64,000 bases of DNA from Hydra vulgaris (GCF_038396675.1 NC_088928.1:20302501-20366500); one strand, 5' to 3'; shown: positions 14,401-62,661, numbered from the stretch's first letter. Notes: generated by a model not told the origin, from the letters alone. A program made the numbers and translations.

Positions 14401-15361
14401 ATATTAGCATTTCTAATACATTTTTGCAAACTTCAATATTGAATTAGTGCACTTTCTGCTGATTTTCAGACCTATGTTTTTATACAATTCTTAATCAGCA
14501 TAAAATTCTCTATCATAATCAACAATAAAAAAAAGGGGGTGGGGGGAAGAAACTGCAGTAGCACCCAAACTATATATAATTTTCAGTTTTTAGTTATTGT
14601 TATTTTTACTTTATACTTTAATTTTAAAATAATTGCAATAAGAACATTTTAAAAATTTAGATAAGTAAAAAATAATTTTTACTCGCCCATTCCTCAAACG
14701 GAATTTTCAAGAATTTCAATGGCCCTAGTTTTCATAATGCCATTTTTTTTTAAATATGATATTATGAAAGATTTAAGACAGTATAAAAGCAGATATGACT
14801 ATTCTCATTGTTAAAAAAATCTTATCATGAAGAAAATTATAAATACCCCAGTTATCAAATGCAGGTTCTTTTCTTCTATCCCAGCGTTTCTTAAGTGCAT
14901 ACTTAAGCATCTTGTCAGATGCATCAACACTAGTTACTTTGAATCCTTCTTCAAGCAGTAGAACTGAATCAATACTGAATTAAGGTTAAAATAAAACATA
15001 GTATAATTTAAAACTTTTATTTATTTAATGCAACAAAATTTACTAAATACAAATAGTTATCAAACATTAATGTATAACCATTTATGTTTTAATGAGTTAA
15101 TAATCATTTTTACTTTACTAAAAAGAAGTGTGAAAAAAATGCGTACCCAGTTCCACAAGCCACATCAAGAACATGTTGGCAATTGTGCTCTTTTAAAATA
15201 GAAACTAGCTGATCTTTATAATACCCTGTTCTTTGTTGCTCATCTCCAATATATTTATGCCATACCCTAGCTGCTTTTCCGTCTGCGTATTGATCAGGTA
15301 TTCCTCTCGCACCTATCCCGAGGGTTCTTGTGCGAAAAACTCCGTCAATTTTTTCATCCAT
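11263..15361 (-). CDS. GNMT: Glycine N-methyltransferase, five exons, complete
   Basis: Transfers the methyl group of S-adenosylmethionine to glycine, giving sarcosine and SAH; a cytosolic enzyme that buffers SAM in one-carbon metabolism. Exons (minus strand): 15361-15147, 14974-14847, 12095-11839, 11664-11555, 11425-11263. All introns are GT-AG and the phases (2,1,0,2) fit, giving 290 codons plus stop; human GNMT is 295 residues. Visible family signatures are the N-terminal YRTR-like and PDQYADG segments (residues ~9-28), the SAM-binding motif VLDVACGTG at residues 64-72, the [11 protein letters not shown] stretch, GNSFAHLPD, and the VIDHRNYD-like segment. The C-terminus carries KFRLSYYPH and YFIH. 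The start is the first ATG of the exon, aligned with the family start. No shifts or stops were found. Introns are 172, 2751, 174 and 129 bp; the 2.75-kb intron carries a foldback element. It is divergent from CFAP36. Confidence 0.96.
11555..11664 (-). CDS. GNMT: GNMT exon 4
   Basis: Acceptor TTATAG, donor GTATAG. Encodes [17 protein letters not shown], matching the family TSVLIVNNKAHMVTLDY segment. 110 bp, ends in phase 2. Confidence 0.93.
11839..12095 (-). CDS. GNMT: GNMT exon 3
   Basis: Acceptor TTTTAG, donor GTATAA. Starts with VIEEGNW and contains [16 protein letters not shown] and LLIDHRNYD, the central catalytic and SAM/glycine-binding part. Ends at NIYYQ in phase 0. Confidence 0.96.
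12268..12318. repeat. Small hairpin in GNMT intron 2
   Basis: GTTTGTGTCAGC is mirrored by GCTGACACAAAC 27 bp later. Confidence 0.7.
12603..12661. repeat. Perfect palindrome in GNMT intron 2
   Basis: Two adjacent arms of about 28 bp, CAGAAAATCAAATTGTATTT... and its exact reverse complement, with almost no loop. Confidence 0.85.
13022..13070. repeat. (TGTCATTA)n short tandem repeat
   Basis: Six or so copies of TGTCATTA/TGTCATTG in GNMT intron 2. Confidence 0.8.
13918..14590. mobile_element. Foldback element in GNMT intron 2
   Basis: Arms of about 165 bp, 13918-14090 and 14423-14590, in inverted orientation and roughly 85% alike. Both carry GGGTGCTACTGCAGTTTCTT, a C-rich run and TTATTGTTGATTATGAT. 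The centre (14100-14265) is a tandem repeat. No transposase. Open frames across it are repeat translations, not genes. Confidence 0.8.
14105..14265. repeat. About 33-bp tandem repeat in the foldback centre
   Basis: Four to five copies of AGGGATTGGCATGTACATGG followed by TTGACTGACAAAT; the left copies are more diverged. Confidence 0.85.
14847..14974 (-). CDS. GNMT: GNMT exon 2
   Basis: Acceptor TTAATTCAG and donor GTATTT. Encodes the segment containing [15 protein letters not shown] and [10 protein letters not shown], as in vertebrate GNMT. 128 bp, ends in phase 1. Too short for simple ORF detection. Confidence 0.95.
15147..15361 (-). CDS. GNMT: GNMT exon 1
   Basis: Encodes residues 1-71 and two bases of Gly72. 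Ends in VLDVACGTG, the SAM-binding loop; donor GTACGC. The ATG is at 15361-15359. Confidence 0.95.
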
Positions 15362-15790
15362 TTTTGCTTGTATGTTTAAAACCTACTTTATTTTTAATAA
15401 CAATTTATCGATGAAAAAGAAACCCAAGCCTAATAAAAAAATTTGCAACGCTAGAACAACTTCGGAAAGTTTAGGAGCTATATATGTTAAAGTTCTAAAA
15501 TAAGTCGCTCTACAACAACCAAAAAATAAATATATTTATTCAAATAAATACAATAATACAAAATTTATATTATTGATCAACCATGTACTTATTTTTTTAT
15601 AGCCCAATTTTTTTTAAACATATTTAACTTGTTTGTTAAAATAAAAGCTTGCCCCCTAAAATTATGAAAATTTTTAATCCTTTTTATCCGTATGCCGTTT
15701 AAATAAGATGTTGTTTTTACTAAACACTGAAATTCCGACTTTGATTACCCAAACAAATCGATTTTTTTGAACCTGATTAAAGTAAATAGC
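15362..15790. promoter_or_regulatory. Head-to-head GNMT/CFAP36 intergenic region
   Basis: 429 bp between two divergent start codons. It must hold both 5' untranslated regions and the promoters or trans-splice acceptor sites. It is AT-rich, with no clear TATA box or CpG island and no repeat. The AG at TTAAAG just upstream of the CFAP36 ATG could be a spliced-leader acceptor, since Hydra is known to trans-splice, but the sequence does not prove this. Confidence 0.5.
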
Positions 15791-53423
<37,633 letters not shown>

Positions 53424-53529
53424 TTTTGTGACCTTAGTTTTTTAGTTAAGTTAAAAATACTAGTAATGAGTACTTTAGTAATAAAAATTTTTTTTTTTAA
53501 TTTAGTTTTTTGATAACTACTAATAACAA
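53424..53529 (+). promoter_or_regulatory. CFAP36: CFAP36 3' untranslated region with poly(A) signal
   Basis: AATAAA lies at about 53480-53485, 57 bp after the stop, followed by an 11-T run. The last codons and this UTR (53408-53529) are copied almost exactly at 50476-50596. The UTR-like sequence ends where a short inverted-repeat element begins. Confidence 0.55.
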
Positions 53530-53794
53530 GCAAACATTCTATAGCGGAATTTCAGTGTACCAAAATAGGCATTTTGAGCGAACTACAGTAAATTTGCGGT
53601 TACTTATTGGACTATTAGTTGCAGCTGCCAAAAGTGGCTAGCTGATGACTAACCACTTTTAACTTGTCGGAAAGCCATCGGCTAGCCATTTATAGCATTG
53701 GTTCACTAAGTAACCGATGACCAAAACTCCAATGAACTGCTAAAAAATGCCTATATAGGTTCAGTGCAAATCCACTAAAACAATGTTTGCTGGG
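53529..53794. mobile_element. Possible short inverted-repeat element after CFAP36
   Basis: Ends AGCAAACATT and AATGTTTGCT; internal inverted stretches (AGTGGCTAGC/GGCTAGCCAT, GGTTACTTA/TAAGTAACC). Non-coding. Confidence 0.45.
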
Positions 53795-53816
53795 TAGTTT
53801 TAAAATAAAAACTTTG

Positions 53817-53920
<104 letters not shown>

Positions 53921-54360
53921 TTAAAGAAAATTTTTAGCCTTTGTAATATAAGCAAACGTATCATTAAGAGCTTCATGAGGGGTCACACACTTGCATCCAC
54001 GCAAAGAAAAGAAAGTTATATAATATATATAAACACTCGTAGTCTAAATCAATCAAAATGTATAAATGGTTCTTGAATGACCGATAAATTGATAACGCAT
54101 CGCAAATATATACCATGATTACGCCTCTTTCATTTACATAAAATAGTGGAGTTGGGGTGAGAGAAATCAAAATTTGACATAGTTATGTGTAAAATAGAAT
54201 TACATTGATTATGTAGTCAAGATTTAAATACTCTCTTTTTAACTTCAACTTTCCTCTAAAACCTTTTTTAATGTAATTTTAATTTTTTTTAACCCTCCGT
54301 GTTTCAAAAATAATATTCTGTTAGAACAAACTAGTCTATCCGATACTTTGAAATAATTCA

Positions 54361-54508
54361 CACAAGCCGAAAATATTCGCACGAAACGAATTTTTTCGTC
54401 GATAAGCATGCGTAGATAAAACATTTCTGTTAATTTTGACAGTAATGTTTAATCTGCGCATGCTTATCAACGAAAAAATTTGCTTCGCGCGAATATTTTT
54501 GTCTTGTG
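54361..54508. mobile_element. 148-bp inverted-repeat element
   Basis: About 52-bp arms: CACAAGCCGAAAATATTCGC...AAGCATGCG and CGCATGCTTATCAACG...TTTTTGTCTTGTG. Loop about 45 bp. No clear target duplication. Confidence 0.78.
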
Positions 54509-55429
54509 GAAATCCGCCTTAACGATTTAGACTGCGATTTTGCCACGAGGCACGGTCGTTTAGATATTAGGTAAAAGCGTTATGTTTAGGTACGCATGCG
54601 CTAGTTTTTAGCAAAAAGTTCAGAGCATTTAAAATGGTTGCGGTGTCGCGTTAAATAAGTAGCTCGTTAAATAAGTAGACAAACAGTTCTGCGCATGCGT
54701 AAAAACGCTAAAACACTTAAAACTGGGATCCTAAAACCCAGCGTTAAATAAGTAACATTGCTTATAAACAAAAAAGATGGCTGACCACGATTACTCTGTT
54801 GAAGATGTTAAAAATATCTTTATGATGGAACAATTAAGAAATGTATGAGTTTAAAACAGCGTAAATCATTTCTAAAATATGCTAAAAACTTTCAGTTTAC
54901 TGGTATGTATTAATATTAAGAGTAATTTTGTATTTGGACTTCAACTTTTTTTGAAGATTTAGAATTTAATCTGAGATAAAATATAAACATAGTATACAAA
55001 TGTAAACATTTGCGTATAATTTATATACGATTGTAAAGGTTGCAGTTATAATTCTGCAAATGAATAATCTTCAAATGAACATATACAAAAATAACCGTTG
55101 CATACACGTTTTGCATACACATGTCACATGTGTTTACCAATGTTTACATGTGTTGTAAACGTTGGCATACAATTTATATACGATTCTAAACATTACAGAA
55201 ATAGTTATGCAATGAATAATATTGCATAAACTTCTACAAATACTCAAAAGTAACCATTGCATACACCTTTGGCATGCAAATGTAAACAATGCAAACAAAA
55301 TTCTGCAAACTAGTCTTCAAATGAACATTTATTGAAATAGTTTGATAGTTTGTGGAAACATTTGTTTTTTATATTTTTCACTTAGATGGAAGGCTGTACT
55401 ATGTAACTGCTTCTAGTAAGCTGCAATTT

Positions 55430-55612
55430 CTTTTAACAGACGAAGAAAAAAAACATGCTTTTAACTTAAAAGCATGTTTTTTTTCTTCGTCTGTTCATGT
55501 CTGTTGCATGTTTTTTTTCTTCGTCCAAAATAAGCTCCGTGATTAGAGTCGTGCACATCTCTAAAAGTTTTCGATTTGTGCACAACTCTAATCATGGAGC
55601 TTATTTTGGCCT
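55430..55612. repeat. Two consecutive foldbacks inside the transposase gene
   Basis: Hairpin 1 (about 55436-55496): AACAGACGAAGAAAAAAAAC ATGCTTTTAA and its reverse complement, with a third partial copy at 55502-55527. Hairpin 2 (55528-55610): CAAAATAAGCTCCGTGATTA GAGTCGTGCAC and its reverse complement with few mismatches. They split the coding sequence. Confidence 0.88.
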
Positions 55613-56160
55613 TAATAACACAAAACTTAAGCTAAAAAGTGTATTTTATTAACTAGGTAACAGGGTTAAATATTTCAATTGATATATTTTTTATCAAATT
55701 TTCTTATATAATAATTGTCTTCTTTGCATTAAAAATGATTTTCAACATGGTTCATTTTCTAACTTAATGTAATTGTAATTATAATAGTAAATTTTTCCAG
55801 TACAAAATGCTTATCATATTGTTTGCATAATGTTATCTAGCTATGGTTAGTGATATTACAAAATGGGTGAATAAATGTGACAAGTGCCAGTGCATGGAGA
55901 AGATTAAAATTTGTGCTCCGGTACTGAAACCAATTAAGGTCATCTAATTGTGGGAGTTTTTAGGTATAGACCTCATTGGTCCTCTTCCGCTTACAACACA
56001 AGGTAATAAATACATTTTAACTGTTACTGACCTTTGGAGTAAGCATGTCAGCGTATTTTCAATACCAGAAAAATCTGCTTTTTTTGTTTCTAAGTGTCTT
56101 GTTACTTTGTTTTATCAATTTGGCCCTCCAAAAAAAGTACTATCAGACCAAGGTAGAGAA

Positions 56161-56202
56161 TTTTTAAATAGCTTGAATGAATTTTTAAATAGCTTGAATG
56201 AA
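56161..56202. repeat. 21-bp tandem duplication in the integrase core
   Basis: TTTTTAAATAGCTTGAATGAA occurs twice in tandem, in frame, doubling the residues FLNSLNE. Confidence 0.93.
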
Positions 56203-57059
56203 TTTTTATTTTCTACTTTCAATGTAAGGCATTTAATAACACCTGCTTATCATCCACAAACAAATGGACAGGATGAGAGAACAAATCAGATTAATTAAGC
56301 GAGATCTTTCAAAAGTAGCTAAAGAATCCTAAGATAATTGGGATACTTTATTAGAACCAGTATTATTTGGTCTCCATACATGTGTACAATCTTCAACTAA
56401 GTTCACTCCATTTTTAATGTTTGGTAGGACATTGCAGAAAGTAATGCAACTGAATCACAGATTCAAGAAATAATTGATTCCAGTATTGCAGTTCATGTCA
56501 TAGTGAATAATATCTATATTGCACAAAAAAAAAAATGCAATAGTACAATGATAAAACACATTTAAAAGGTTTTAAGTCATTTAATTTTAAAATAGGTGGC
56601 AAGGTTTTAGTGAAAAATTACAAAAAGATAGGCCGCAAAGGTAACTATATGGAGCATGATTGGCTCGGACCTGCTATAATTACCGACTTTAAGCCAACTG
56701 AAGCTGTTGTGTCTCTTAATGGTAAAGTTTGGAAATCAGCTGTAGCTATCCCCAATATGAAGCCTTACTTCGAAGAAAATCTAAGCTTTATCTCTTCAAA
56801 TATTTTAAAAGTACACAATTATTGTTTGCAAATAAACGAAAAACCATGTGATGAAAATACAAACTCTACTTCCACAGCGTTAAAGATTACATCCACATTA
56901 ATGTATGATTTAGAAAGAAAGAAAATAAAAGTTAGTGAAGTGATTTTCCTACGTCTCCTAGCAATTATAATACTAATAATAACTATAGTAATAGTAACTA
57001 TATTTATAGTAACAAAATTTTATCAGTTAAAGAAGAGAAGCCAGTTGATAGTGTTGTAG

Positions 57060-58084
57060 AAAGTGTTAAATCTGATAGTATAATTTTTATGACATAATAC
57101 ACATAAAAAAGTTTTTTTGTTTTCTATCGTCAGTTTGTTTATGTATCTTATGTTTTAGTTAATAATTTAGTTTATTTTTGTTATTTAATATATTTAAATC
57201 TTTAGTTAATAAGTTAATTATTTATTTTATGTTTGTATATGTCTTATAGTCGTTTAAACTTATATAATTGGTTAATTTAGGTCAACTATTGCTTCTTCTT
57301 TATTTCGATTTGTTTTGCTTACTTTGTAGTTTATTTTTTATTCTTATCAGTTATTTATTATATCAATTAGGATTATTGATATATAGTTAATAGCTACTGT
57401 TATTAAACTCTTTACTTACAAGTGTTTGTTTTTGTAGCAGTTAACTATAAGTTCTTCTACTACGACAAGAGTAATGTTTAAAAATATGCTTATTTTATTT
57501 CTAATTTTAATGAGATATTTGATCAATTTATTATAGAATATTGTAATAGTTTAGACTATTCTGGCTTGTAAATGGCGTGACTGTTTTAGCATTTTTAACA
57601 TTTATACATTTCAAAGATTTAAATTTTTATGGCACAAATTTAGAGTTCATTTTGTAAATAAATTCATTAACATATATTGATCAATGCAGTTGTTAAGTAC
57701 TTTTCACAAAAGCAGGTATTTATTATTTAATTTTTTTTTTCACTGCATTTTTATTATACAATTTATGTCATACTATATTTCTATATTATATAGGCTTGTA
57801 ATTCCATGTGAAAAATCGAATTTCTTCCCAAAATGTCCAAGTTTCAACCAAGTTAAATTTTTTCAAAAGGACACAGAAACCATGTTATTTTATTTTGTTA
57901 TTTATATTGTGTAAGAATTTTTTGATCTTTTTTTCAAAATAAAGTTTTAGTTTAGCATGAAGTGTGTTGTTTCTTTAATATCTTTTTAACTTAAAACATC
58001 ACATAAGTAAGAAATACTAAATTATTGTGCTATATACATAACACCGCTAAAATCGTCGAATAACAACCGTCTAGGTTGTTATTA
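57060..58084. other. Ginger interior, non-coding
   Basis: Very AT-rich sequence without a supportable gene. The expected protease part of a Ginger1 transposase is not visible. Confidence 0.5.
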
Positions 58085-58320
58085 AACAGTAGTGCAATAG
58101 TGGTGTAGTGGTAGAGCGCTCGCCTCATGATGGAGAAGTTCCAAGTTCGATTACCACCACGCCCCTAGTAGTACCATACTCAACTTGTTTTTCCGCAAAA
58201 CAGCCTTGTCCGTCATGGTTTGTGTTTCGGTGTTATAAAGTTCAGAGAGGGTTGTAACCTCAACTAAAGTTGCCTCCTCGACTGTAGTGGCTTTCTCGGC
58301 CTTGGGAAGTTAAATTAACA
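58085..58320 (+). mobile_element. tRNA-derived SINE nested in the Ginger element
   Basis: A box TAGTGGTGTAGTGGTAGAGC and B box AAGTTCGATTACC are in order with tRNA spacing. The tRNA-like head is followed by a conserved-looking body (GTCCGTCATGGTTTGTG, CTTTCTCGGCCTTGGGAAG). Confidence 0.75.
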
Positions 58321-58839
58321 CACACAAAAAAGCTAGACACTAATTAATAAATCCTCTTCTTTTCTTCTGTGAAAATATCAGAATACTTTTCTTACTATTT
58401 ATGTGCGTGCGATCATGTAACAATTACTTTTAATCAAAAAATTTAGTTGTTAGTGAGAACTTTTCTTTAATTTAAATTTAAAATAAATACAATTGTGAGA
58501 TATAATTTAACGTGAAACATTTTGCTAAAATGCGCAGTTAAATTATTTAGCAATTACAGTAAATTTGCTCGTGAGTTTACTATTTTATTTGATATCATTA
58601 GAGTATGTCTTTTATTTTAGTATACTTATCCAGTAAGTGACTAAGAAAAGAAAAAAGTTTTTCTTAAAAACATTCTTCTTGCCATACTATACTAAAAAGA
58701 TATAAACTTGAGTTAAATATTATTAAAAGTAGTAAATTATCGCTATAAAAATGCCGTGAAATAACAATTCGCTTGACTTAAAGTTCGTTTAACGTAAGTT
58801 TTTATTAATTTGTTTGTCTGGGTTAACAAAAAATGCCTC

Positions 58840-58978
58840 GACTGTTTAATTTGTCTACTTATTTAACGGTCTACCTATTTAACGTGACTTGATACGTTAA
58901 ATAAGTATCCGTGAACTAACGCATGCGCAGAATATCATTTTGGCTACTTATTTAACGATCTACTTATTTAACGTGACA
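58840..58978. repeat. Right subterminal repeat cluster of the Ginger element
   Basis: CTACTTATTTAACG appears at about 58855, 58872 (one change), 58943 and 58961, and inverted (CGTTAAATAAGTAT) at 58892. Left counterparts lie at 54648, 54666 and 54741. Confidence 0.85.
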
Positions 58979-59269
58979 GCGGTTCATAACTACGGAGTAA
59001 ATTTTAGATGACCACCATATAGTTGCATTTTTTGGTGTGCTGTTCAGTATTATAAATTTTTTTTTTTAAGTCAAAGAAAAATCGTCATATTTTTAATATT
59101 AGGCAAACTAGTAAATCAAAAAAAAATTCTTTTTTCAAATCCATGCTTTATGCAAGCAGAATTCTATTGGGCCTAGAAATTCTTTTTTTGTTATCTTTTG
59201 TAGAAGGAAAAATTACTGTTTTTATTTTTTTTTTAAATTTAAAAATTACTGTTTTTACTAAATTTTTGT

Positions 59270-59375
59270 TTTTTAACTTAATAACTTAAGATTTATTAAC
59301 TTAATAACTTAAAACAATAGGTTTTTAACTTAATAACTTAAGACTTATTACTTAATAACTTAAAACAATAGGTTT
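59270..59375. repeat. TTAATAACTTAA tandem repeat
   Basis: Repeats of TTAACTTAATAACTTAAGAC and TTAATAACTTAAAACAATAG just right of the Ginger element. Confidence 0.8.
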
Positions 59376-59637
59376 TGAATCGCTGCGCTTTAATGTCTTC
59401 GAAACTGCAAATAATTTGCAAATCAATGATTTTTGTGACGTAATACGCAATTCATGTCAAATACATAAAATGTATGGGAAAATACAAATTAAATTTTTGT
59501 TAACTTAATTAACTTTTTTTGGTCAAATTTTTCCATTTCCTTGTATTGTCATCGAAAATGATTAAGTGTGCAAAGTTTGAGCAAAATTGGTTGAGAAAAA
59601 AGCTTTCAAAAATTGATTTCAAATTTTGTGGCACACA

Positions 59638-59790
<153 letters not shown>

Positions 59791-60229
59791 AGTAATCTTA
59801 TATAAAGCATGGAATAAAATAAGTTTAAAAACAAATTAAGATGCATATAGTTGTGTTAATGTGAAAGCTATTTTGCTGTAGGAGACTTGTTTATTTTTTT
59901 GAAATAAATTTTCAGAATTTCTAACCGTACGAATTTGAAAATTTTTTCTTCAACTTCTTTAATGTTCTTTACTTTATAGTTGATTACTTTTTGGTTCTTG
60001 CTTAAATTTAATTTTGGTAGAAAAATGTATTTTTATCGTTTAAATAGTTAATTGCTAAGATTTTTTAAAAATAAGGATAAAAATAAAATTATTTATTAAT
60101 ATTAAATTAGCTAATTGAAAAGTAATGTTTTTTTTATTTACTTTACATTGCACGTATTTGGAAACTTGCAATTGCTAAAAAAATAACATACATATATCAT
60201 GTGTGTGTATGTATGCAACATACAAATGC

Positions 60230-60350
<121 letters not shown>

Positions 60351-60919
60351 ATAATAATAGTAATAATAATTTTGATAAATATTAAAATTAAATATTAAAC
60401 AATAACAATAAGTAATAATGATTTGAATAATCTTAAAACAATGTTATAATAATATTTACATTACATAAAATAACACCAAAAGTAATAATAACAATAACCC
60501 TCAATGAGTCCAACTTAACTAAACAATGATTTAGGATATATAATTTTAGGTTACTAAAAGATAGAAGATAATAACAAGAACTTTTTATAACGGTAAAGAA
60601 ATAACAGATTGAGAGAGGTAGGGTAACTTGTGCACGATTCCAGACAAATGGACAATTTAATAGATAAACAAGAGCACGCCGTTTGATCATTTTGGATAGA
60701 AGGTAAAGGATATTAGAATTAGAACGACATTCTTGAAAGTATATTACTTTAAATGTCTTGTTTTTAGATTAGATATTCTTAAAAAATTATTGGTTGATAA
60801 GTAATTTATAGGGTATTATATTAGTATACATATTGAAGTGTTTGTTGTATATTTGAGAAATAAAATTTATATTAAATAAAAGAGATATGCTTTTTACTAT
60901 TACTATATATTTATCTTTA

Positions 60920-61145
60920 GAAAAATTTATTGCTGATTTAATACAGTTTTATTGTGATAATTGGTTATACGATTCAGTGTTATCAAAGTTACACATGTTG
61001 GAAGATCATGGTATTCCATTTTTGAAAAAATGGGGTGCTGGGTTTTGAAATTACGAACAAGGAGGCGAATCCATTCATTACGAGTTTAAAGAAAAAGGTC
61101 TTAAAAGTCTTCTTAAATCACACCATTAAAAACTAACCCTATAAA
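60920..61145 (+). pseudogene. Fragment of a cnidarian repeat gene, HMLEDHGIPF type
   Basis: Reads EKFIADLIQFYCDNW, then SVLSKLHMLEDHGIPFLKKW GAGF, stop, NYEQGGESIHYEFKEKG. The LHMLEDH...W..GF...EQG.ESIH order is that of an uncharacterised multicopy, transposon-like family seen in Hydra, similar in layout to the relic at 45780. Confidence 0.55.
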
Positions 61146-61571
61146 CAGAAAGCTTAAACCAATATTGAGAAAAAGAATATAAAGCAAACATAAATTATTA
61201 AAAAATAATGCAAAAAATGTATTATCAACACTATATAGCAGTAGCAGGTTATGAATTTTTGTGATCCAAGGCTATTTTTTTGGCGGTCAATTTTATGTGC
61301 CGGGTCTATAGCCTCATATACTCCAATGGACACCCAAAAGAAGAAGTTGTATTAGTTGCAGATTTAGTATAGTACCCTTTAGAAAGTGCCTCGGAGAACA
61401 AGTAGGAAAATGTATATACATTAGCTGAGAGTTTTAACAGCGTTTAGTCGCGATAATAGTGAATCTAATAACATAACTAATATACTTAATTTCTAAAAAC
61501 CTAAGAAAAGAACTTAAGATCTGAACAAACCCCAAAAGTTGAGGCCGTTGCAGTTGAGGCAACTGCAGTTA

Positions 61572-61837
61572 GGGGTCGCCCATAAAGTAAGCACGCTTCT
61601 TTTTTCAACCTCCTCCCCCTCCCGTATTTTGCCATACCCTTTTTACCGAGTACCCTATACCTCTCTAAAAGTACCTACACTTTTAACCTACCAACCCAAC
61701 ATTTTATGATAATTTTTTTTATTTAGAATCTCCATACTTTTATAATTGATCTACTGCCCCCGCCCCCTGCCATCTCATATTTGCCATTTACTGACCTTCT
61801 CTTCCTCTCCGAGCGTACATACGTTATGGACAATCCC
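61572..61837. mobile_element. Inverted-repeat element, TTA duplication (diverged copy)
   Basis: Starts GGGGTCGCCCATAAAGTA and ends ACGTTATGGACAATCCC; TTA on both sides. 266 bp, same family as 52243 and 62298, more diverged and longer. Confidence 0.75.
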
Positions 61838-62297
61838 TTACCTATTTTTTAAGTGTTACAAAATAAAAAATTTAAAATGCTCAAAATAACAAAGTTTTCA
61901 ATTAAATAAGATTTCATAGTTCTCTCCCCAGGGTTGTCAATAAATGGTGTAAGATTGACAACCCTAAAATTAAAGGCACATGATTCTTCTTATACAAACT
62001 AAATCCTTAACATTTTGAGCTGTCCTTACCCTAAATGTTAATCAAATATTAAGTCTCCATTTTACTTGAATATTAAACAAATGTTGAGTTTGCACAAATT
62101 TTATGTTATGGGGGCCAAACTTCAAGGATTTTTTTACCCAAGCTCCAATCTTAGCAATTTTTTGTAAAGCATAATCATTTGACATGTATATAAATGTACT
62201 TTATTTATTCAATGTTTGAAAGTTACCTATTTCAAAAAACATCACAAACGCTGCTGATGTCTTTATATAAAAAGATATAACTTGTGCTTTTTGTTTA
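61838..62297. other. Spacer between two related elements
   Basis: AT-rich, no coding segment. Contains a small hairpin, AGGGTTGTCAAT.../ATTGACAACCCT (61929-61969). Confidence 0.5.
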
Positions 62298-62456
62298 CAG
62301 GTCGTCCATAAATTACGTCATGCAAGTTTTGACCGTTTTTGACCTCCTCCCTCATCACAAAATCGTAACACTTAAGAAGCAAGTTTTGTATGAGTCGTCA
62401 CAAAACCACCAACCTCCCCTCCCCCTTATAGCGTGACATAATTTATGGACGACCCC
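62298..62456. mobile_element. Inverted-repeat element, TTA duplication
   Basis: Starts CAGGTCGTCCATAAATTACG and ends ATTTATGGACGACCCC; TTA on both sides (62295-62297, 62457-62459). 159 bp. Confidence 0.85.
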
Positions 62457-62553
62457 TTATGAGTAGTAAAACATCTATTTCAAAACAATAAAACTTTTTC
62501 CATAAGATTTAAATTTTTCAACTAATTTTAAAGCTAATAAGCATTTTAATTAT

Positions 62554-62661
<108 letters not shown>

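Larger units (their letters stand above)
54777..57059 (+). pseudogene. Ginger1-like transposase, Gypsy-integrase type, broken
   Basis: Starts MADHDYSVEDVKN at 54777, breaks after LRN, then shifts to SLKQRKSFLKYAKNFQFT before a likely intron. DGRLYYVTAS (55386) resembles the Ginger N-terminal YPYY region. After two foldbacks, KWVNKCDKCQ (55880) is the second half of an H2C2 zinc finger; an in-frame stop follows. The integrase core has GIDLIGP (first Asp), LSDQGREF (second Asp) and YHPQTNGQDERTNQ (Glu). A 21-bp tandem duplication widens the second Asp-Glu spacing by seven residues. A stop after AKES and a shift precede FKIGGKVLVKNYKKIGRKG and HDWLGPAIIT (GPY/F-like motif). No OTU or Ulp1 protease domain follows. 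The Ile-rich end is low complexity. Confidence 0.85.
54644..58978. mobile_element. Complete Ginger1-like DNA transposon, 4335 bp
   Basis: Starts TGTCGCGTTAAATAAGTAG and ends CTACTTATTTAACGTGACA, a 19-bp inverted repeat with one mismatch that extends as a looser subterminal repeat. GCGG flanks both sides (54640-54643, 58979-58982), a 4-bp target duplication. TGT...ACA ends, a 4-bp duplication and a Gypsy-integrase-like transposase are the known marks of Ginger1 transposons. Reported Ginger1 duplications are CCGG or CCGT; GCGG differs by one base from CCGG. Subterminal CGTTAAATAAGTAG boxes recur three times on the left and five or more on the right, probably transposase binding sites. Contains a SINE, two foldbacks and a broken transposase, so it is not autonomous now. 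Confidence 0.88.

Noticed and set aside
56900..57059. Membrane segment at the transposase C-terminus
   Set aside because: The Ile/Val-rich run comes from a TAATAACTATAGTAATAG simple repeat, not from a conserved domain.
60433..60690. 85-codon minus-strand frame with hydrophobic stretches
   Set aside because: AT-rich composition explains the hydrophobicity; no family pattern or neighbouring exon.
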